Source: Papaver somniferum | Taxonomy: Eukaryota > Streptophyta > Magnoliopsida > Ranunculales > Papaveraceae | NCBI RefSeq assembly: GCF_003573695.1 | Contig: NC_039364.1 | Span: forward strand, 229,936,784-230,000,783 | Direction of reading: 5' to 3' | Length of the DNA stretch: 64,000 nt | Part shown: positions 22,901 to 34,223 of the stretch, piece by piece | Numbering within the stretch: position 1 is the first letter of the stretch | How the letters are laid out: every line of letters starts with the position of its first letter | Translations under genes and position numbers: made by a program | The notes under the pieces: generated by a model | The model's input: only the letters and a program-made list of their open reading frames with translations | The model's database searches: none | Told to the model about the DNA's origin: nothing

Positions 22901-24846
22901 TGATGAGTGCCAAATATTGTATATATTTATCCCTTTTTGTTGGCATTTAACTCATCTTTTGTGCATTAATTCTACATTTTATCCCATATTCTGTATTTTC
23001 ATTGTTTTCAAGAATAAATATTTTTCTTACTTAATTTTGCATTTTTTGGTAATAAATAAAGTTTGGATGAATAGCAGAGCGGAAAAGAGCAGAAAAGTAG
23101 TGAAAAGCCGGGAGGAATTACACAAGGAAGCCGCGAAGAATGTTGTGCACAAGACCAAAAGGCTAGAAGTGGGCTTGAAGAAGAAGAATTGTCCTTAAAG
23201 AAGATATGGGCTTGGCATACCCAAGGCCCAAAACCCTTACTCAAACACATTTCCACTATCCAAGCTCGTCTCGGATTTCAGCCGTCAGATCGAAGCATCT
23301 CAGCATCCTACGGTCGCTCCATCATCGCACATCAAACTCCGAAGCCCCCGCTTTACATCGCAACGCCCATCTCCATCTTGGGTCGTCCGTTTTGCTACAT
23401 CCCTTCATCCGACCGTCGCTCCACGCTTACCTCCGTATCGCCGTTGGATCCACCTACCATCTTCACATCCGACGGATCTCCTCGCTGCGCATCAACTTCA
23501 GATGATTCCGCTCAACACCTTAGCCATCAAACCCATCGACCCAAAACAAACACCCACCTTCTTCTTCCCCAAAACTCACTTCCCCCAAATTTCTCCTCTT
23601 CCCCCGACCATGGCAGACACTGCCATGTCTGCTCCGCCGTCTCCATCTCCACCATCGACCACAAGGACACCACCACCATCACCTACCTCTTCCCTAGTCG
23701 TGTCTGTCTTGTTCTTAGCATTAATTTTTGATGCTACCAAGAAGACAAACATAGCTAGGGTTTCACAGTGGAGAGAAGAAGGAAATTGGAGAAGCGTTCG
23801 AGTAGAGGATTAGCAGAGGAGAAGAAGTACAAGCATGGGTCGAGTCTATTTGTATCAGAGGGTGAGTTAATTTTATTATTTCTCGAAACCCTAATCCTGC
23901 TGATTTGGGGATTTTCCAATTAGGGTTTGTAGAAATTGAGGGTTCTGTAAAACTATAAATTGATGTTATGGGTGTTGTAGAAATCATCTATGGACTAGCC
24001 AGTAGACATTTTGAAGAAATTCTCCTTACCATTTCAAATTCAGTTCCTTTATCACAGTTGTTTCTTTTTGAATGTTGTGTGTTGTGGTTGAATTATTTTG
24101 TATGATGAATGCTTGTGTGAGTAACATGTTTAGCATGAGCTAAACAGCATTAGGCTGAGGCTCAGTGAAGCCTTGTGCACTGTCAAATGATAAGTTGCTA
24201 GGATAGTTAACTCCTTGCCCTGTTTTGCTTGAGCATTGGGAAGAGATTAATGCTCATAGTGCCTGTGATTGATTGTTCTGTCAAAAGACAGTCAATGCTA
24301 GGGGCAAACTAGGGAGAAAATTAGTTTTCCTCCCATTCTAGATGTATGCATAGGATTTTCAACTCAACCTAGAAATATGCTGTTTGATTAGGACACAAGG
24401 TGGATCATAAGCCTTAGCTTAGCCACAAATCCTTTGCAGTCACTTAAATTCAGTTCTATTTTGCTCCTTGTTCAGTTTATCTCCTTGCCTGTTTGCCTGT
24501 TTTTCTTGCATTTTGAAATTGTTGTGCACTGAAATCAGTGCACAAACTCCCCCTGCCCTTGGCTTACAGCCTTGGTTCCCTGCTATTGTTATTTTACATC
24601 CATTGCCATTTAATCTTTGCTGTGCTGCCATCTTGTGTTAATTGCTTTGCTTTGCTAACTGTTTTAGTGCTATTCACTGCCTTCATCCATCACTGCTCAC
24701 TGCCATAGTGCCTTGTCTCCATTGCTAGCTTAGGAAAACTTCTTGTATGCTCCCACTCCCTGTGGACAAACCCCTACTCATCCCTATACTATAAAACTTG
24801 GCCTTGTATACTTGCAAGTTTTGTGTGCAACCCCATTTTCACACCA
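22901..24846 (+). repeat. 3' LTR of the Athila element
   Basis: 1946 bp, TG..CA, about 99% identical by eye to 12969-14906; differences include a 3-bp gain (GAA) near 23180 and a 5-bp gain (CTTTG-type) near 24650. Confidence 0.95.
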
Positions 24847-25176
24847 GGAAGGTGGCCTAATAAAATCATGGTCCCCTCAAAAAACCATGGTCCCTAAAAA
24901 ATCATTCTTTATCTAACAGTAACACAGTGCATTAATTGGTCTTTGTAACTAACAGTTAAGGTATCCCAAACCAAGCCTATTTATGAAGTTTCATCCTACC
25001 TAATTTCTCTAACTAAATTATTGCACTATGTTGTCAAAAAGGGCAGGATATTATCAAATGAAATTCCTTAGACTGACTGGGTCTAATGGTCCTCCAGGAT
25101 TCAAGTTGAATCCTTGAACCACATCAGCAAAACGCTTTGCCTAGCCGCAGTGGTAACCCAGGATCCGGCATTGGAA

Positions 25177-25296
25177 CGCCTTTAGAATTGGCGCGGCACG
25201 CCATTAGAAATGCGTATCATTGAAATAAGAGCACGCGCCATTAGGAATGGCCTATTGACTTCGTTGACCGGTCCACACGCCATTTGTAATGGCGTG
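25177..25296. repeat. Four palindromic GCCATT..AATGGC motifs (left cluster)
   Basis: Copies at 25177-25193, 25197-25214, 25234-25252 and 25276-25296. The last, CACGCCATTTGTAATGGCGTG minus its outer base on each side, is a near-perfect palindrome around TTGTAA. Spacing is irregular (about 20-45 bp). Confidence 0.75.
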
Positions 25297-25787
25297 TCAG
25301 GGTTAAATCCTGAAACACGCAGCGACTCTTCTTCTCTTCTCCTCTTCTCTTCTGTATGTTTAGTTCTTTCAACAAAAAATAAGAAACGGGTTAAGAAGAT
25401 TCAATGGTGTGTCGTAACAAATTGGTGGGTGTTTAGGTATAATCTCAATAGGGTTTGTTCCAGCCGGTAAGGGGAAGCTTTGGGTGGTATTTTTGTTGAT
25501 TTTCATCAACAAATCAAATCTAGGTAACAAATTTTAATTTTGATTGATTTTCTTTATTTGTTGTTCATGATAGTTACTCATAATCGTGGGATTGAATTGC
25601 TTATGTTGTCATGGAATAGTAGCACAAAGTTTTAATTGATTTGAAAATTATTCCTTTGAAATTAGGGTTTTGGATATTTGGGTTAATTTAGGTGAAACGC
25701 AAATTATTTGATTGATTGAAGTTGAATCCTCCAATGGCGTTATTTGATTGATTGTAGTTGAAGTTGGCATATATAATGTGTGGAAGA

Positions 25788-26153
25788 TTACATGGGTGAA
25801 TATGATGTTGACAATATGATTTTGGTTGATGTTTTCATATGGGGGTTGTTCATACGTAATGTGCAAAGTTCGTTAATCTTTTTATCATCTCTGGACTTGA
25901 TTGCATCCTCCAACCACTGAGCTTCTTCACGACAATTGTCGAATTGACAACGAAGGTACCTACTCTGTCCAGGTCCCGATTCTAGTAACAATTTGATGCC
26001 AGCACAACCCTTTTGCAGGCACTTGGAATACATCCAAGGGCATTGCATGGCTGAATGGTCATCAAGGAAACATAGCGGACAAATTTGGTTTGCTTCTACA
26101 CACACAATTTGTTTTCCCTTGCGATTAGAATCCATTTTTAATCGGGTAGACAA
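25788..26153 (-). CDS. Small CCHC plus GRF-like zinc-finger protein, function unknown
   Basis: 121 codons from the first ATG, or 115 from the second (MDSNRKGKQ, codon at 26135). Residues of about 24-38 form a CCHC-type knuckle, CPLCFLDDHSAMQC. Residues of about 42-82 resemble a GRF-type zinc finger: Cys at CLQKGC, then GPGQSRYLRC, a final Cys in NCREEAQW and the aromatic W expected after it. GRF fingers bind nucleic acid in DNA-repair and plant proteins; CCHC knuckles bind single-stranded nucleic acid. A TATA box 53 bp upstream of the first ATG gives a compact gene. It lies in the middle of an inverted-repeat element, so it may be a captured or element-encoded gene. The C-terminal 25 residues have no known motif and could include unspliced intron. 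Confidence 0.55.
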   Translation of the reverse strand: MSTRLKMDSNRKGKQIVCVEANQICPLCFLDDHSAMQCPWMYSKCLQKGCAGIKLLLESGPGQSRYLRCQFDNCREEAQWLEDAIKSRDDKKINELCTLRMNNPHMKTSTKIILSTSYSPM

Positions 26154-26205
26154 GAAGGATCGCCACTAATTTTATGGTGTATTTCTTTGAGTGGTTGATG
26201 GAGTG

Positions 26206-26213
26206 TATTTATA
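26206..26213 (-). promoter_or_regulatory. TATA box of the zinc-finger gene
   Basis: TATAAATA on the minus strand within CCTATAAATACAC, 53 bp before the first ATG of the zinc-finger ORF, a normal plant spacing. Confidence 0.6.
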
Positions 26214-26544
26214 GGAAATAATTGTTATTATTTATAAATGAAATCCCCTTTTACAGAATCTTGCTGTTACAATGTGTTGATAAGGATAACGAGATTTTTA
26301 TCCGAAGTTGTGGTGAAAAACAGTGTGTAGATGACTTAATGATAACGGCTTAAATTGAGTGGTCTGAATGCTTTCAACTACTAAATTGGGATATGAGAAA
26401 GTATACGTAAATAAATCGTCGTTTAACATTACAGTGTAAACCGATGTAGGAACCTGATAGAAAGTATACGCACATAGTTTGTCGTATAACCTGCGGGTGT
26501 AATCGGGTGTGTTAGAGAAAAAAGGTCAAATAAATATAAATACG

Positions 26545-26706
26545 ACGCACCATTTGTAATTAGCGTTACCAGTGGACGCCTTTTGAAATACCGTGCCGCG
26601 CCTTTTCTAACGACGTACGAGGGAACAAAATTTTCGAATATGCTACATCACGCCTTTTATAATGGCGTATAGCACTTTTTGGGTGCGCCATTTCTAATGG
26701 CGTGCC
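26545..26706. repeat. Five palindromic GCCATT..AATGGC motifs (right cluster)
   Basis: Copies at about 26545-26567, 26573-26595, 26598-26618, 26649-26669 and 26686-26706. The last two (GCCTTTTATAATGGC, GCGCCATTTCTAATGGCG) are closest to the consensus of the left cluster. Confidence 0.75.
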
Positions 26707-26832
26707 TGTATTGCACCAAGATTAGATCCAAGCAATCGCTTGGATCAATTGGGAATCAGGCTAACAGTGACCCATTAGACCACGCTTTTTCCTCCAAATC
26801 CTGGATCTTGGAATACCATTAGACTAAGCCTT

Positions 26833-29800
26833 ACTAGTAGCCATCTAACCTATGCCCAACTTGAACGTTTGGTTAGGCAATCTATTTCAGTAGAACCAAA
26901 AAATATCCCCTCGGCAGAACCTCTCGTTGTGGAGGCTCAGTAGAAACTCGGCGCAGCTCCACTCACGGGATGTCTTTCATCCATGTTACACTTTCACCTG
27001 ATACAGTTCCACCCACTTAAACCAGCCCACTAAGGAAGGCATTTGCAACATATACAGGACAATATTAATGACAACTTGCATGGACCTGTAACACCACAAT
27101 TGTACACACACACTAAAGATTAGAATATCATAAAGATGAGGACTGTTTAATTTTGACTTCTCCAAATTGTCTAAAGCCAAATAAATACTAATCTTAACAG
27201 TAAAGGACAACATCTTTCTATAGTTTTGAAGCAACCCTAGCCTTTTATTGAAAGAGCTAAATTCAACTTTTACTAGTTGTGTTGGTACTAATGGTGTCTA
27301 AATCCCCACTTAATCATGTTTAATTAGAGGTAATGGAGGTCTTGTAGATTGCCATTAGTGGTAAACATGGATCAAAAAAGCTCATTTGAACTTATTTTAT
27401 CTGATGTTAGTCTAGAGTCTTTGTTAAGTAATTGTTATTTCTCCGAAAACACATACAAGAGAACGTATTTGGACTTTGGAGGCAGGCCAAAACTGGCATC
27501 GGATCTCATACTGGATGTTAGATCTTCTGCGAATTCTTTAATCATAAAATGATGACACTTTCTGTTGGCCTCCTTGAAAATACATTCCATTGGGAGGAAG
27601 GGAGTCCCACTTGTGCTTTATGCGGAATATTTTCTTGCTAAAGTGTGTCTACATTCTTGAGTGCCTGTCGTCACTAAGATCTTGCAGCACTCTTTTTATA
27701 ATGGCTCCTGTTGAATTTCTCTGGAGAAAGTCTGGATTCAGTATCTCTGTTTCCTATTAGTTGCCTAAACCACATTTATCCATGTGATAAATAGGGTTCG
27801 AATGTACCTATAAAGCTAAAACTCTTGCAAAATGTGAAAGAATGAAGGATTAACGAAATATCCTTCAGAAAGGTTGAATATGTCCCACATTTTCCTTGGC
27901 TTTACAGTGCCGATTGGTGGAGGTGTTTCAAGATAAACATCAATAGGTAAGTTTGCTGTCACGAGTACGTGGAGTTGGGGCCTTCCACGATTAGTGGGGT
28001 TGCAGGGGCACTGTCCCCAGGTTATTGGTGAACCAATTGGAAGTCAACAACCAGTTACTCCAGACTAGGCAGATATCTTGTTGGAATCCACACCAGGCGG
28101 TAGCATTATACATGGAAAAGCCTAACAGAGATACAAAGAGAGCCACAAGTGTTCTAATGGTGGCAAATTGAAAACTAAATGAGATCATGGCCAGGCCACG
28201 TGATTGGTTAGTTTTCTAAATGGCAGCTAAGAAACATATGCACGTACTCTGATGCATGTCCACACAACGCAGTGTACAAATATCGCATAGGAAGTGCGCA
28301 TCATGAAAGAACCTGACGAACATTACTACACTGTTTTAGAATGTCTTTGTTTTTTAGGATCTAATTTTTTGTCCAAAGACATGTGCACTGTTTGGTTGTT
28401 TTTGGCTCGAAAATGATAGAATTTAATGACTTTAATTACCATGAGGTAGACCGTAGACTACCGTTGTGACTGTTTCCGATTTACCTCTTGTGAGTGCTAA
28501 TACTATGTGAGGTCGATTTCGAAAGTAGACAGGTGGGAAATAATTCTACTAACCCATGTTTTAAAAGGGGATCGACATGCCACATGCGTTTGGGATGGCA
28601 AAATAATCAACATTGTCTTGCTAGTAGGTTGTATATGCCTCTCCTAGAAGAAAAATGATGATTAGCTTAGTAGATATATACGTGGGCATGGAAAAAGGTG
28701 GTAGTTGTATGGGCCATTTAGGAAAAAGAAAGGAAAATTTTCTTCTTCAAAAGATAAGGAAAAGGCAGCGAAAAAGTGCAAATGCAGCAGTGTATAAGCT
28801 AGCAAATAACAGACTCACGCAAAAGCGATTTCTTAACCAGGATTTGGATTGGATATATTATAGTCCTTGGCTGCCGACCACTTTATCTTTCCACTTGGAT
28901 ATTGTTTTGTTTAGATACCGACTTGGTTTTTCATTTCTGTGATGTAAATATTCATAAAAGACATGTTGAATAATTTCATAAAAAACAGACATTTATGTCT
29001 ATTCGATCAAGAATATGTTTTGGCTAGCAATTATGCAGATTTTACGACACGGAGGTTATGGAACCTATGTTGAATCGTGTTATCAGATTTTGTGTCATAA
29101 TCAGAGGATTAAGGTTACAGGATAATTTTTTATTTTTTCTTGGCCAAGTAAAGAAGTTCCAGAAAATCTTGGGCCAGATGCTTATCCTGCTTTAAGGCAG
29201 AAGATTGTGTGTAGGCCAAGATGTAAATTTCTGATTGCTAATCACATTAGATCAAGCGGCAATATTTGGGTCACAATGAAAACTTTCGGTTACAAATCCT
29301 AGATATCGAGTCACTGCCTAGTAGACTAACAGGAGTAGGACTGGGGAGTAACACCAGCTAATTAAAAATTATGGTCACCCCCTAACCGACATTCTGTGAT
29401 AGATTGTTTGAGTTGCAGCTTGTTTGACTAATAATTTACTTAACTAAGATGCTAATTTCATATCCTTTTGAATAGGACTACTCTCATCGCTGCCTTAATA
29501 TACATCTATCTTATGGATTAGCTCATTTTCTGCAAATTCATAATGCGCCAAACCTTGTCTACTTTTTTGTGGACTATATACGACCTAAACTTGATATACC
29601 CGCTTGCACAAGGGGTTATCAGTAGTAGGCCTAGGTGCTAGTCTTGCCAATAATCGACCCTCTGGAACATAGCATTCGCTTTTCAAGCTTATGCACGTAA
29701 GAGTCGTTGGGTGTTAGCATCCATGACATAATTTGAAGTTAGGATGCCTACAAAAAGACGGCACCCACTGGATGAAAGAATAACATGGCAACATGCACTT

Positions 29801-30230
29801 GGTATTGCTTCAATTTGTAAGGGGCCAAACACATATTTTACCACTTTCTATAACTAGAACTTCAACAAAGCAAGAAATGAAATTTGTGCATCATATTTAA
29901 GACTTTATATAAATCTTCTTATCTCGAGAACCTATTTCAGAATGTATAATCTTAGAAACCAATCCACTTAAATTAAATGATATTTGTTAATCAAGTGAGT
30001 TTAACTACCAATAGATCTATGACGATTGCCAACTTATTTACTTTTACCACCAACCATGGCCTTCATTTACACCTTTCCTATTGTAGGGTTAATGCGTTGA
30101 TATCAAAGACACGTAATTATGTAAAGTATTTACTAAAATTAATAAATTCTAATTTAACCACACTTATCTTATCTTAAGACAGAACAGTTTAACTAAGATT
30201 ATTGCTAATTTCCTCTGTACATTATACCTT
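26833..30230. other. Intergenic region, no recognisable gene
   Basis: Low-GC DNA upstream of the sulfate-transporter gene. ORFs are short (longest about 95 codons at 28655-28942, basic, no motif). No TE domain, tRNA or other RNA was recognised. The part nearest the gene would include its upstream regulatory region. Confidence 0.4.
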
Positions 30231-30239
30231 TATTAGCAT

Positions 30240-30247
30240 TATAAATA
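30240..30247 (+). promoter_or_regulatory. TATA box of the SULTR3 gene
   Basis: TATAAATA lies 94 bp upstream of the ATG at 30334, giving a likely transcription start near 30270-30275 and a leader of about 60 nt with CT-rich sequence. Confidence 0.65.
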
Positions 30248-30333
30248 CAGGAACAACATAACTGATTTCACAAACATTTGGAAGAAAATAAAAACTTTCT
30301 TTCTCACTGTCTCTCCTCTATCTAATTAAAGCC

Positions 30334-33300
30334 ATGACAGACTCATCATCATCATCATCAACATCTCGTGAAAATCTTGTTCACAAGGTGAACTTCTCAA
30401 ACCCAAGAAGTTTTTCAACAACTGTTAAATCAGATCTTAAAGAAACATTCTTCCCTGATGATCCATTTCGACAATTCAAGAACGAAACTTCAGCGTACCG
30501 TAAGGCGAAAAAAACAGTACAATATTTCTTACCTGTGTTCGAATGGTTACCGCAATATAGTTTCAAATTGTTTCGGTATGATTTGCTAGCAGGAATCACC
30601 ATTGCTTGTCTCGCTGTTCCTCAAGGAATCAGTTATGCCAAGCTTGCTAATCTACCTCCAATCCTCGGCCTCTGTACGTACAACTTTTCTTTCTTTTGTT
30701 TACTTTCAGAATAATTTTTCTGCATTTTCAAAATATTATTATCAGTTTTTTTTTTTTTTTACATTTTACATGCATCCTATTTTACATGCATCCTTATTTA
30801 CTCATTATGCATTTTTTTTTATTTTTTAATTTTTTTTTGCCCCTAAAGTGATTTATGTATTTACAATATATTGCAAATTTTGGATAAAAATAGAGAATAA
30901 AAATTAAGAAAAATATGTAAGAAATACTGGCAGCGGCTAAATAGATGAACATAGAGATTAGAAGCTGTCTAACTCTTCTTTTTTTTCTCTCTCATGCAGA
31001 TTCAAGTTTTATCCCGCCATTAGTTTACGCAGTATTTGGAAGTTCGAAAGATATTGCTGTAGGAACAATAGCATCAGCATCAGTACTTCTTGGTTCAATC
31101 ATAGAGCAAGCAGTTTCACCCAAAGATAATCCAACTTTATATCTTCATTTGGTTTTCACCGCCACATTCTTCACTGGAGTTTTCCAATTCGCATTGGGAT
31201 TTTTTAGGTAAATTTTACTGACATTTTTAGATTAAGCAAAAAGAAAGAAATCCATGTATGTTCATAAAGCAGAGATAACACATGATTGATCTCTGCAGGT
31301 TAGGAATACTGGTGGATTTCTTATCGCATTCAACAATCGTTGGGTTTATGAGTGGAGCAGCAACCATAATATGTTTTCAACAACTGAAGGGGATGTTTGG
31401 ACTAACACATTTTACCAGTAAAACTGATGTTATCTCTGTATTGCACTCAGTTTTTAGCCAAACACATCATGTAAGTTTTTAATTTTAATTTTCATGTTGG
31501 AATATAACAAGGCAAATGACGAAAAATTTCTTGTAATAATATTTTGTTTTCCTTGGCAGTGGAGGTGGCAAAGTGCTCTTGCTGGAGTTTGTTTCCTTGT
31601 TTTCCTCCTCGCCACAAAGCATGTGGTAAGCTCTTTGTTGAGATTATCTTGGCGCATTTTGAAATTTGAAGTTAGAGCAGTTAGTAACTTGGTTGTTATT
31701 TATTACACTGGATTTATTTATATATTTTCGATATTGATAAATACATCATTATGACATCATGACTACATAATTGGACTCCCTCAGGCCTCAACCATCATTC
31801 TATAAGATGGTTCCTTTTTGGCTGGATGCATGACATATAATAGGTCCCAACATGGCTCACTTTCCCCAAAAGAAAAACAAACAAACGGCTTTTTATTACA
31901 AGGTTTTGTGTCGGGTCGGCAAGAATTTTGTATTTTGATAATATTTTTCTTTTCTTTAAATTAGAATGAAACTGAAAAAAATATTTATTTGTTGTGTACA
32001 GAAAAAGAAGAAGCCAAGTTTATACTGGGTATCAGCTCTAGCGCCCATGGTGACTGTGGTTATTGGATGCTTAGTTGCATATTTTGCTCATGCAGATAGG
32101 CATGGAATTCAAATTGTAATCTACAATCCAACTATGTTCATTATACTTTTCAAAACCAAAGAAACTTCCCAATTTCCTGTTAATTAAGTGTCGCATTATG
32201 TGTTGCAGGTTGGTCATTTGAAAAAAGGAATAAACCCTTCTTCAATTCAATTCTTGAACTTTGATCCTGAATATCTACCCTACACCATAAAAGCCGGTAT
32301 CATGACAGGATTTCTTGCTTTAGCTGTAAGTTCTACCATGATCAATTCCATATTATCCAGAATTTTGTGGATATCATTTTTTTAACTGTCCATATGCATG
32401 CATATACAGGAAGGTATTGCAATAGCAAGAAGTTTCGCCACAATGAAACATAATCAAATAGATGGGAATAAAGAGATGGTAGCTTTTGGGATGATGAATC
32501 TTGTCGGCTCATTCACCTCTTGCTATTTGACCACTGGTATGCTATCATTTCATAGTTCACAGTTGCATTGGATGTTGCGAATAACAATAGAAATTTGGCT
32601 AATATGGTTCTTTGTTTTTCAGGGCCATTTTCGAAAACTGCTGTGAATTATAGTGCGGGATGTAAGACAGCAATGTCTAACGTTGTCATGGCAGTTTGCA
32701 TGATGTTAACATTATTATTTATCGCTCCTGCCTTCGGTTACACTCCTCTTGTCACTCTTTCTGCAATCATCATGGCTGCTATGCTTGGACTAATCGAATA
32801 TGAAGAGGCATATCACATTTACAAAGTCGATAAATATGATTTTTGCATTTGCATGTCCGCATACTTAGGAGTTATCTTTCTTAGTATGGACGTCGGCCTT
32901 ATGATATCGGTAATTGTTTTCTCTAGAAAACTTCAAAACTTACATAGCAAGTGCAGTATAAAAGGGTGTCTTTTATCTAATGAATTCTTTTTCTTCATTT
33001 TTACTTGGTTGCTTTTTTAGATAGGATTATCCATCATCAGAGCACTTTTATGCGTTGCTAGGCCTCCAATATCCAATCTTGGGAATGTGTCAAACTCAGC
33101 AATGTACCGTGATATTGAGCAGTATCCTTCTGTGGAAAAGGTTCCTGGAGTATTAATTCTACAGTTGGGATCCCCCATTTACTTCGCTAATTGTACATAC
33201 GTACGAGAAAGGTAAATTTTGATGTAAATAACATAGTTGCTTTCCTCGCATGTACATAAACCACAGTTTCTTATCTTTATCTTCGAAATTGTTACTAGGA

Positions 33301-33745
33301 TTTCGAGGTGGATGGACCATGAACAAAGCATAAGTGACTCCAAGTCTGCTGACATCGAACATATTATTCTAGACATGGGAGGTAATGAACTTTTGAATTG
33401 GTGATATATTTAATTCCAGTAAGAGTAATATGAATTGATTCTCCTCCTGGTGGTCGCTAAATTAAATTTTTGTTATTTGTAGGAGTTAGTGCTATCGATA
33501 TAACTGGCATCGGAATGTTGACTGAAGTTCTGAAGAGTATAGAAAGAAAAGGAATCAACGTGTTAGTAGCCAATCCGAAGATGGAAGTGATGGAGAAGCT
33601 AATGTTATCGAAGCTTGTCGACACAATAGGTAAGGATTCAATATTCTTGTCAATCAATGATGCAGTCGAAGCCTGTCGTTTCACGCTTAGAAGTTCGAAA
33701 AAAGGAGTAGATAGTAAAGTAGAGACTAGTGAAGTTATTGTATAG
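30334..33745 (+). CDS. SULTR3: Sulfate transporter family protein, SULTR group 3 type (SLC26/SulP), 11 exons
   Basis: Exons 30334-30673, 31000-31207, 31299-31470, 31560-31625, 32002-32115, 32209-32325, 32410-32536, 32623-32909, 33021-33211, 33299-33381 and 33483-33745 join through GT-AG introns into one frame of 656 codons (655 aa plus TAG), the usual length. The start MTDSSSSSS is followed by ETFFPDDPFRQFK, typical of group 3. The membrane domain (about residues 85-500) has AVPQGISYAKLANLPPILGL, GFMSGAATIICFQQLKGMFG and SCYLTTGPFSKTAVNYSAGC. A STAS domain follows at about 515-640 (ILQLGSPIYFAN, IDITGIGML). It is a multi-pass anion transporter; group 3 members have been linked to sulfate import into plastids and, for one subgroup, phosphate distribution, so the substrate is open. 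No damage is visible. The poly-Ser start comes from a TCA microsatellite. Subgroup (3;1-3;5) not resolved. Confidence 0.93.
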
Positions 33746-34223
33746 GACAAAAATATGATGCTAAAACTGTCTTTGTTTTTCTGTATCGCTATATGATTAT
33801 CACGTCAGGCTGAACTTGCCTACCCGCCGATGTTCTGCCTACTTCAGCTTAAAGCTGTGTGTAATTATTTCATCGTTAGAGATGATTGAGGTTAGTAATT
33901 ATGGATTTCAAATTCAGTTGTAGTCGTGTGTAAATCAACTTATTCCTAGTTAAGTGTGCAATAGAACTGCACAGCCGTGAGTAGGCTTGACTTGTGACTT
34001 TTTGTGTACATTTAAGAACATACAGAGGAGTGGTTAAGAGGTCAAATATAATTCAACTCGGTCACACTTGACTATTTTAAATTAGGGCCCACTGACATGT
34101 AGTTGGGTAACTTGGGTTGTACAGAAGTTATACACCATGCTAATCGCAACCATTCAGGTGTGAATCACATAAAGAAGACTCCTAGTTTTCCTTCTCTCAC
34201 TACAAGGATATGCGGTCACTGTG
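33746..34223. other. 3' flank of the SULTR3 gene
   Basis: Presumed 3' UTR and flank; no strong polyadenylation signal or other gene was recognised. Confidence 0.35.

Larger units (their letters stand above)
12969..24846 (+). mobile_element. Complete Athila-type Ty3/gypsy retrotransposon
   Basis: Two LTRs (12969-14906 and 22901-24846) begin TGATGAGTGCC and end CACACCA, and are flanked by an exact 5-bp target duplication GGAAG (12964-12968 and 24847-24851). Between them are a tRNA-Asp-type primer site, gag, protease, RT, RNase H, integrase and a polypurine tract, in the usual gypsy order. The gag and tRNA-Asp primer type point to the Athila lineage. By eye the LTRs differ by about 19 substitutions and two small indels, roughly 1%. 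The element sits inside the TIR element 11382-24904. The coding region is broken by several frameshifts, so the copy cannot encode a full polyprotein. No env-like ORF is seen. Confidence 0.95.
11382..24904. mobile_element. TIR element with palindromic ends, split by an Athila insertion
   Basis: The left end (11391-11425) reads GGGATCATGGTTTTTTGGGG then ACCATGATTTTAT; the right end (24863-24897) is its reverse complement apart from a few changes. Each terminus is itself an imperfect palindrome (ATCATGGT..ACCATGAT). Removing the inserted Athila element (12969-24846) and one GGAAG copy leaves about 1.6 kb. A clear target duplication was not found, so the superfamily is unresolved. No transposase ORF is seen. 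The interior (about 12470-12550) resembles the hAT interior near 8680-8750. Confidence 0.65.
25068..26832. mobile_element. Unclassified TIR-like element carrying palindrome clusters and a zinc-finger gene
   Basis: The ends are imperfect inverted repeats: left GGTCTAATGGTCCTCCAGGA then TTCAAGTTGAATCC (25079-25115), right (read inward on the minus strand) GTCTAATGGTATTCCAAGAT then CCAGGATT, with a second inner copy GGTCTAATGGGTCACTG. Inside are four copies at one end and five at the other of a palindrome GCGCCATTTnTAATGGCG(T/C), and one small gene on the minus strand. Exact borders and target duplication are not resolved. Alternatively it is a gene flanked by two copies of a short foldback repeat. 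Confidence 0.55.

Noticed and set aside
25177..26706. Palindrome clusters as tRNA or snoRNA genes
   Set aside because: No cloverleaf, box C/D or anticodon arrangement; the motifs are short perfect or near-perfect palindromes at irregular spacing.
28655..28942. 95-codon ORF upstream of SULTR3
   Set aside because: No recognisable motif, no clear promoter, and length within chance expectation for this AT-rich stretch.
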